From the NCBI GenBank assembly GCA_017397925.1, contig JAFQHO010000006.1, positions 1 through 64,000 of the forward strand: 64,000 nt of DNA. Direction: 5' to 3'. The position numbers and the translations under genes are program-made. The stretch comes from Ruminococcus sp. (GTDB lineage Bacteria > Bacillota > Clostridia > Oscillospirales > Ruminococcaceae). The number at the start of each line of letters is the position of its first letter. The first letter of the stretch is position 1. Positions 24,934 through 34,500 of the stretch are shown in pieces. The notes beneath the pieces are model-generated. The model had not been told where the DNA came from. It did not search any database and saw nothing but the letters and a program-made list of their open reading frames with translations.

Positions 24934-25492
24934 TATCCCGACTGCTAATCAGTTTTATGCTGAAATGAAGCGTGTCAGATATAAGAAGAATTTCAGAAAG
25001 ACAATCATTGCTACAGTTAATTCGCTAATTGTTGTTGCAGCGGTTTCAGTTCTGATTTCTATGCTGTTCCTCCCGGTATTGAGAGTAACAGGTACAAGTA
25101 TGACTCCTACGCTTTATAATGATGAACTTGTAATATGTAACAAGCGCAGTAATTATAAACAGGGGGATATGATAGCATTCTACTTTAATAATAAGATTCT
25201 TCTTAAGAGAGTAATCGGACTTCCGGGTGACTGGGTAGACATCACAGAGGACGGAACGGTATACGTCAACGGCGAGGCGCTGGATGAACCGTATATCGAC
25301 GAAAAGGCACTTGGTGAATGCGATATAGATTTACCGTATCAGGTTCCCGAGAGCAGAATATTTGTAATGGGTGACCACAGAGCAACATCCATTGACAGCC
25401 GAACAAGTATGGTTGGCTGTATAGCTGATGAGTATATCATCGGCAGATTGATATTCAGGGTATGGCCCTTCAAGGCTATAAGCCCGCTTTAA
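24905..25492 (+). CDS. lepB: signal peptidase I
   Basis: This 195-residue type I signal peptidase has one N-terminal membrane helix (about residues 30-55), the catalytic Ser65 in GTSMTP and Lys101 in LLKRVIGLPGD, and the closing box GDHRATSIDSR. It removes signal peptides from exported precursors. The start at 24905 follows AAGGGTA within the end of the previous gene; a second ATG at 24911 is possible. Placement inside the pilus operon suggests dedication to the pilins or the giant adhesin, as in Firmicutes pilus islands that carry their own peptidase. Its distance from the adhesin start is about 40 nt. Confidence 0.93.
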   Translation: MEMEKQTKRDIPTANQFYAEMKRVRYKKNFRKTIIATVNSLIVVAAVSVLISMLFLPVLRVTGTSMTPTLYNDELVICNKRSNYKQGDMIAFYFNNKILLKRVIGLPGDWVDITEDGTVYVNGEALDEPYIDEKALGECDIDLPYQVPESRIFVMGDHRATSIDSRTSMVGCIADEYIIGRLIFRVWPFKAISPL

Positions 25493-25532
25493 TACGCAGC
25501 GTTTGTTCAAAATCTGAAGAGAGGTGATATCT

Positions 25533-28500
25533 GTGAAAGAGCTGCAGAATTATATTTACAGACATATGGACGCATTGAAGCACCACAAGAGATATCTTGC
25601 TATGCTCACCGCTTTATCAATGCTCGTTACTTTCATAGTTCCGCTTATTCTTATTGAGCCTGCGGATAGTATGTCGGGTATACTTATTTGTGGTCAAGAA
25701 GAACATACCCACAACGATGAATGTTATGATGGCGATACTCTTGTTTGTGGACTTAATGAGCATATCCACACAGAAGATTGTTACCTTAAATATTCCTCTG
25801 CTTTGAGGGGTAATGGGAATAACGACGGCGGACAAAACGTTGATGTATATAATGCTTTTGGTGCAGATGCTAACTATGATGCTAAAACCGATAAGTACTA
25901 TAGCCCTGAATCTGTTCCGCTTTACACACTTCTTTTCGGTGAAGGTACTGGTCATTGGGTTGATTCCGGAGCTTCTCTTGAGGATAACCTGCTGCGTGTA
26001 GGTCAGGAGTACTTCTTAGGTTATGCAAGTGACTTCTGTGCTTTCATCGAAGGCGACTTTATCGCTTATGATGCCGATGCCGAAGGACGTATGTTTGTCG
26101 GTGGTGACCTTATTTTCAGAGGTCAGCCCGGAGGCAGTGAATGGAACTATCAGGTTGGTGCAGGTGACTACGGTCATTCAATACCTATCTGGGAAACAGA
26201 TGAATACAACGGTATAACTGGATTTGCATCAGGTATTATCGGTGGTAAGGTTTACCGTTTAGGTACGATGACTACATTTTCTACAGTTACGAGAGATTAT
26301 GGTCTTGAGCATCCATTACCTGAAAATCGTACTCTTGACAGACATTTTTCCGGATATGATATTTTCTTGTATCCAGAGGAAGGTGCTTATAAGAAGTTTA
26401 TTGTAGGAAACCTTGAGGATTCACTTCATCTTGATGAAGATTATTTAGAACGAAACCCAGATGGATTAAAGGATGTTCCATACGAAACAAGCTGTAATCA
26501 TTTATATTTCAAAAAAGAAGGACAAGCTGATAATACGTATTGTGGCTTGTGTAACAATAAGACTGATGAAGCTATGGAAGCCGAGCATAAATATTTAAGT
26601 AATGTAAATGAGAAGGCTCAGTTTTACAATTATAGCGGTGTAAATACAATTCTTGAAAAAACCTTCGATACTTTAAGAGCTCGTTCTATGAGTCTTGGTT
26701 CTATTGATGCACTTGAAACTACGATAAACGGTGATACACTTGTATTGAATGCTACAAATATAGGTGACGCTAAAACAGTATATTTCAATGTCAGAGATTG
26801 GGACAAAATAGCTGATACGACAATACGGAATATTCAGATTATTGTTCCTCCTGAAAGAGTTACATTTACTGAAGATGGCGATAAAGAAGAAGAGTTTGCC
26901 TTAAATAGTGCTAAAACTATCAAGAATCTTGACTTGAATATTATTATCAGTTGTGATGACCCAACCATAGAAATCCCTAGAAGTATAAGTACATACATCA
27001 AAGCGGGCGAAAATGGAGAAACACCTGATGATGGTAAAGGCTACAGAATAAGCAATGCCGGTACACCTAATGTTGCACAGTCAAATGCAACTAACAATCA
27101 CCACGTTTCATCTAATATTCTTTATAACTTCTATAATGCAACATTAGTAGATTTCTCAGGTGAGCAAGGTGGTATTGGTGCAGGTGAAGGTGCTAACTTT
27201 AACGGAACAATTTTAGCTCCGAATGCACACGTTGAATCAGAAAAATTGTGTCCCGGACATCTTTCGGGTGCGTTGATTGCGAAGTCGTTTGAGGGCGGTC
27301 TTGAATTCGGTTACAGACCTTACCGTGGCGGCGTTGATATTTTCGGTATGGTTTCCGGTTACGGAATTCCTGTAAATAAGTATGTGGAAGGTAAGCTTGA
27401 GGATGGCGAACCTGTCTATCTCCCAGGTGCATTGTTCGCTATTAAAGAGGACGCTAAGTTTGTAAGCTTGTTTGAAAGCGGAAAAGAAACAAACTTCGCA
27501 GCACTCCCTTCAAGAGTCGATTTTTCAGGCAATGGACCGTATAAGGCTGAAAAGATTGACCAGAATAAAGGTGACAGACCTTATATCGGAACGGAAATTC
27601 AAGGCGAAAAGCTTACAGCATCAGTTTCATACGAATTGTATTCAGATTCAGGTTGCACTAATAAGATTGGTGAAAACGTAGGTAATGTACTGCCTAAGTT
27701 CTATCTCAAAGCTAATCAGGAATTGAATTTCGATTTTAATGAAAATTATAACGCTACTCTGATTGATGAAACTAATCACATTTATGAAATTCAACTTCTT
27801 AAACCTGTAACAGGTCTGACAATTACTGCACGAAACAAAGGCGATAGTGAAGTTCTGAAGACTGCAACAGTTAATTTCGGTGCTATGACATTAAGTGTTG
27901 GAATGAAAAATGGAAACGCTGAAGATGGATATACTGTTGGTGAAACAGTTAACTTTACTATTGACAAAGCTCCTGCAGGCGACGTTACTTATAAGTATTT
28001 TATAAATGGTAGTGAGATAGAAAATTATAATAATAATGAAGGCTATCAATTTAAGCCTGAAAATCTGGGTGGTGTGACATTTAGCGTAAGCGCATATGTC
28101 GATGGGTATGAAATAGCACAGGCTACAGCTACAAAGATAAATGTAACAGATTTCAGTTTCTCATCAGATATGGCTTTTATAGTTCCAGATTCGATTATAT
28201 CCGGTAATGATTTGACGTTAAATGTTGAAAATGCTCCTGAAGATGCAACAATAGAATATTATATCGGTCAAGGCGGAAATTTCACAAAGATTGATAATAA
28301 CGTTTACAATACATATGGTGTTGTCGGAAAAGACTTTGTTGTAAAAGCAGTAATAAAAGCTAATGGTAAGGAAATAACATTACAAGACTCAGTAACAATA
28401 AACTTTGGTACTGATATAGAATATGGTGCTTATCCTAATACATCTGATCCTGAAACAGCTACAAAATACAACTATGATGTTAGCCCCTACGATAATTTCA

Positions 28501-31500
28501 ATTTCTGGTTAACAAACGTCGGAAATTATTTGGATAGAGTTGCAGAAAATAATAAAAAGATAACATTCTACTTCAATGATAAACCTCTTACAAACACCGG
28601 TTTTAACAATGCTACTAAAGACCATAAGCAGATTGGCGATTATTACACATATGCTATTATTGAAGCTAACGGATTGCAGCATACAGTTTATGGTCCAAGC
28701 GGTACAATTAAGTACAATGACAAATTAGGCTTGTTTGTTCCGGATGGACCTCATACAGCTGGCAACAACATCAACGTAAACGTTTTTGATGCTCCTGACG
28801 GTGCAAAGGTTAAATTTGAAGCGTATGATTCAAATGGTACTAAAGTAGAATGGTCAGAAGAAAGAGATATTAGCGGTTGTACTTGTAACGTTGTATTTAC
28901 ACCTCAAAAATCAGGTGATTACACAATCATAGCAACTCTGAAGTTTGCAGAGAATGATAATAAAATCTTAACCGCTACAATCCCCGTTGTTGGTAGACCT
29001 GTTACCGGTGACTTGTACATCAGTGCTAACGAGGCTAATACAGGTGTTGAAGTTGGACTTAAAGTTACTAACGCTCCTGAAGATGCTGACGTTGTATTTA
29101 CAATAACTGATCCATATGGAAGTACAAGTACACTTACAGGAAATTATGATAACGGTGAGTACAAGAATACATTTACACCTAAACTTGCAGGCGATTATTC
29201 CATAGTAGCTAAGATTTCTAAGGATAATGTTTCCAAAACGACAGAAGCTAAGACCCTTAAAGTAAATGAAAAAACAACAACACTTACAGGTTATTTATCA
29301 CTAAGCAGTGGCGGAATAACAGATCCTGAAACAGTTGCTCCCGGAACCTCAATCATGGTTAATGTAACAGACATTACTATCGGTGCTACACTTTACATTT
29401 GTGTTAGAAATCCAGGTGGTAATGTAGTATGGGAAGAAACAGTAACTAACAACAGTGGTACTTATAATCGTGAGTTTATTGCAAATGATGTTGGTACTTA
29501 CACAGTTACCGGTTCGATTTCGTCAGGTGCTCAGAATCAGCCATTGAGTGAGAAGAAGGTTATCGCAACAGGTACAATTGAAATTGAAGCTAAAAGTGGT
29601 ACAAATGAACAAGGCAAATTCGTAGTGGGTACTCCTGTTACATTGGGCTTGGCAAATATTCCAAGTAATGCAGTTCGTGTTGATTACTATCTGAGTAGTT
29701 ATAACTCAAATAGTCCAATGCAGGACGTTGGAATTGATGCTACATACAATGCTGATATGACTATTACATTCCCTCCAAAACAGGCTGGTACACATGAATA
29801 TACTGCTAAAGCGATTGATGCTAACGGAAACGTAATTGCTACTGTAACAGAATACTTTGAAACAGTACAGAAATCATATGACGACTTTACAATTACACTT
29901 GATAAAGAATTTTATTACCACGGTGAAACAGTTACAGTTACATTATCTGGAACGCCGGAAAACTTAAACAACGTGCAAACTTATATTGAGGACATAGGCG
30001 GTGTAAATAACTTCGTAATAGTAGAAAGTGGAAAAACATATACCTTTACAGCACCTAGTCACATTAATGTTGAAACAACACGTGAATTAACTTTTTCTGT
30101 TTTCCTTAATGATGGTAGTTCAGTTTCGGTATCAACTAACATTACAATTAAACCACCTGAACAAGCTTCTAATGTTCAACCGGCTTCACTTTCCTACGCA
30201 TTCAGAAGATACCTTGAAATTCTTGCAGAGCAGAACTTAGAAGATAATGTGGTATCAATTAAAGATGAGCAAAACAGAAGAATAGGTGATCTTAGAATTA
30301 CATTCTTAGGTAACATTTATGAAAGCCAAGGAAAATTTAAGATTAATGTAGAATTTATACACAGAGATGGTTCTAAAACTAATAAGGATTATGACACAGT
30401 AAGCGGTTCAAATCCATATTATATTGATATTCCGGCCGGAGATTTTACCGGTGATGTAACTGAAATTAAGATTACTCCTGTTGAGGGCGCAGTAACAATT
30501 GATAAGTGTTATCCGACATTTTACAAGAATGAAAACAAGATAACCAAGACATCTTCAAGAGGATTTACGCTTCTGAAAGATGAGGTACAGGAAATTCCTG
30601 TTGAAGAATGGGTAAAGGCACTTGATTCAATAACACTCAATCTCGGAAGTGACCAAAATGCAACTATTTCCTACGCATTGGTTGAAAAGGTTGAAGAAGG
30701 TGGAGAACCTAAGGCTCCTGTATTCAAAGAGGTTACTGTTCAAAATGCTTCTTCGATAGGTGCTACTAATCTTAATGTAGAAAATATCGAGAAAATCCTG
30801 GTTTATACCACAGCAGCTTCATTGACAGTAAAAGATTACACAATAAGTGGTTTTACAGAAAAGGAATATACTCCTGACGAGCAAGAAAACTTAAAGAACC
30901 ACGATTATGACATAATCAACTTCTACACACTGGTTGAGCAGCAGGCTCCGACAGGTTACTTCAAGGAAGAAACTATCTATAACATTGAAGTAAAAGAAAC
31001 TATCAAGCTTAATGAGCTTCAAGTAATCGGTGAAGGTGAAGGTGAAGAAGTATATCCGACAGTGGTTTATACTACGATTACTGTAAAGAAAAAAGATGGT
31101 ACTATAGCATTGCAGTATACCGTTGAAGTACATCCTGAAACAGATGGCGTTTATGATGCTAATTCAAGAAAGCTTACCATTCACAACACTGACGGTACAA
31201 CAACTTTCAAAGTGAGAAAGGACGCTAATGACGAGGTTGAAGTACTTTCAGCTGACAACAACCCAATAGCAAAATCATCATCTACATTTAAATTCGATTA
31301 CGATGGTAAGGACTATTATTTAGACCCAGGCGCTTTGATGATAGTTCCTGTACCAGATCCGATTGAATATAAGAATAGAACAGGTCTTCTTTTCAGAAAG
31401 GTTGATAACAATGGTATTCCTGTTCAGGATGCTCTTATTGAACTGTACAAAGAAGTAAATGGTGAGTTTGTCAACGTCGAAGGCGTGAGAAATGATGATG

Positions 31501-34500
31501 ATACTGGCTGGATAACACAGCCTGACCCGATTGGAAGCTACTGGAACTGGACTCAAGGTTCCACAACGGAATGTCTGTTGCCAATTGAAGAGTTAGAATC
31601 AAATGTAACCTACAAATTCCATGAAGCTAATGTAAGCGATAAATACGAGCTTGCGAAAGACATTTTCTTTAAGAAGATTAGCGACACCCAAATAGAGTAT
31701 TGGGAAGAGGGAGGAGATTCAGTTACAATTGATATTTCGACTAATAACGTAATTCGTATGTCGGACTACAAGATTCCCGGTATAAAGCTTAAAATTGGTA
31801 AAGTTGGTGAAAATAATCAGGCTCTTGAAGGTGCAGTTTTCGATCTCTATGCTGAAGGCGATTTTAAAATCAAAGAAAACATAAATGCCGGCGACGGAAA
31901 AGGTGTTGAGATTGATTTTAGTGATACTACAAAGCTCGAAGAAGGCGCTGAAAGGTACGTTGAAAGAGGTTATCTGAAACCCGGTTCATACTATCTGATT
32001 GAAACAACAATTCCTGAACATACTGATAACGACAAGTGGTATGAAGATCCAGGTAAGATAGGTTTTAGGGTTAAGGATGATTTTACGGTTGAGTGTTATG
32101 ATTATAGTGCTACAGCCAGTCAGCTTAAAACAGGTAACGGTTCAGATAATCCTTGGGGATATTGGTTGATTTTTAATGATAAATCAATGAAGGAACCAGA
32201 TTCCGGAGGTAAAATCGAGAATGTTACAAATATTTATGTAGTATTGACACCATATCAGGGTAATACTATCAATATCAAAGAATGTTGGACTAATAATAAT
32301 CCTATCAGTAACGAACCAATTACAACAAGTTCAAGTACTGTGAAATTTGAACAATCAGGTAATAATTATACATTGAATTGGACAATGGATTCACCAAAGG
32401 ATTTTACTCAATTCAAAATAACCGGTAGTGATATGGTAGTTTCATATGTTAAGATAACAACTGCCGACGGTACCGAACATATTTTCAAGGAACCGGATTA
32501 CGTTCTTGAAGATTCTGGAAATACTCCAGAGAATGAAGATGAGAAGATACCTGCTCTTACTGTAGACGGCAACACAATTACAGTTGGTAACAATGTTGGC
32601 GAAAACAGCAGAGATATTAAGGTAAACAAAAAGTGGCTTGGCGATAATGGATTTGAAGAATTCCGTAAACCTGTAACAATTACTCTTTATCAATCAAGGA
32701 CAGAAATAACAGACAGAGATAAATTGACAGATGCCATGAAGTACAAGAAGAATGGCGAAGTATACACCATAACACTTAACGAAGCTTCAAACTGGACAGG
32801 TGCTTTCGAGGATGTTGAGGTAAAGTATCTAGATGAATCTGACGGAAAATACAAGGATTATTACTATTACATCAAGGAAGCAACCATTGAAAACTATGCA
32901 ACAACATATGAAACTAAACCCGATGGTACATTAATTGTAAATAATACTCTTGAAACAGTAGAAATTCCTGTTCAAAAGCATTGGGCCAATGATACCGGTC
33001 AAGAGATTGCGTATCCGGAAAACATTACAGTTCAGCTTCAGATGCTTGTTGACAATGACGGTTCAGGTCCTGCAATTCCACAATGGGAGGATGTTCCTGA
33101 TAAGTTACTTACTTTAACACAGGCAGGCGAATGGAAGGGAACTTTCAGTGGTCTTGCCAAAGGTCATTCCTATCGTGTTAAGGAAGCTTCTGTAAAGATA
33201 GGTTGGCAGGTTGATGATAGCCTTACGGATATTGTTACAGTAGATGAAAATGGTAATATCAGTGAGCAGAAAGGTTCAGTTGATAACACTCTTGAAATCA
33301 CAAATAAACCCCAGGCAGAAAACCTTTCTAACCTGGAAATTCAGAAGTTGTGGGATTCATATGAGAACTTACCTGATTCAATCAAAGTAAGATTATTCCG
33401 AAAGACTCTATACGCAACATATCCAATAGGTCAGCCGGCTACAAGTGTTACAAATGAGGATGGTTCAGTTACTGTAGGCGTTCAGGATGACTACGCAAGA
33501 CTTCTCCAATATTCGCTCTACTTCTACGACGCAAATATGTGTGGCGATACTGCGGCAGAAAACAGTGCAATAGCATGGCGTGGTGATTGTCATACAGACG
33601 ATGAAATAAAGGGTGGCTTCCACGATGCAGGTGACCATGTAATGTTTGGTTTACCACAGGGTTATTCAGCATCAATGCTTGGATGGAGCTTTTACGAATT
33701 TAAGGACGCATATGACGAACTTAATCAGACAGAACATATTAAGAAAATTACTGAACATTTCTGTGACTTCTTTGTTCAAGCTGCTCATTTTGTAGACGGG
33801 AACGAAGAAAATGCAATATCTGAAATCCTTGTTCAAAAGGGTGCAGGAAATCCTGACCATCAGTACTGGGGACCTCCCGAAAACCAACCTTCTCGAAACG
33901 ATTCAGTAACATTAACTGATGACGGAAGAGGTGCAACAGGCTGGAATAACGGTCAATGGACTCTTGATAATGAAATGTTCTGGACAAGTAGCGGCGGTGA
34001 TATAGCAGCTGAATATGCAGCAGCTCTGGCTCTTGCTTACTTGAATTTCAATGATGGTTCTGATAAGTATAGTAATTATCTCGCAATGGCAGAAAAGTTT
34101 TATCAGTTTGCACAGGGAAAAGGTGTACTTGACGATTGGGGTATTAACAAGGACGAACTTGCAACGATACAGCAATATCCCGGTTTCTATAAATCTGATG
34201 GAGCTGATGATGACAGAGCTTGGGCAGCAGGTTGGTTATACTTAGCGACGGGCAGAAATAATAATGATTACAAAACAGCTTGTTTCAATCTTGATAATGA
34301 TGTTGGAAGCTGGGCATTCAGCTGGAATGACGTTAAACTTGCAGCTGCTTGTGTAAGCGCTCATGTTAATAGTAATGATAAAGCTGACCCATGGAAAAAG
34401 GTAAGAGAATACGTTAGCGGTAAAGCCGGTGATGGTTTTTACCGCCCCGAAGCTAATAATTGTTGGGGTACTGCAAGATATAATGCGGCATTACAGATGG

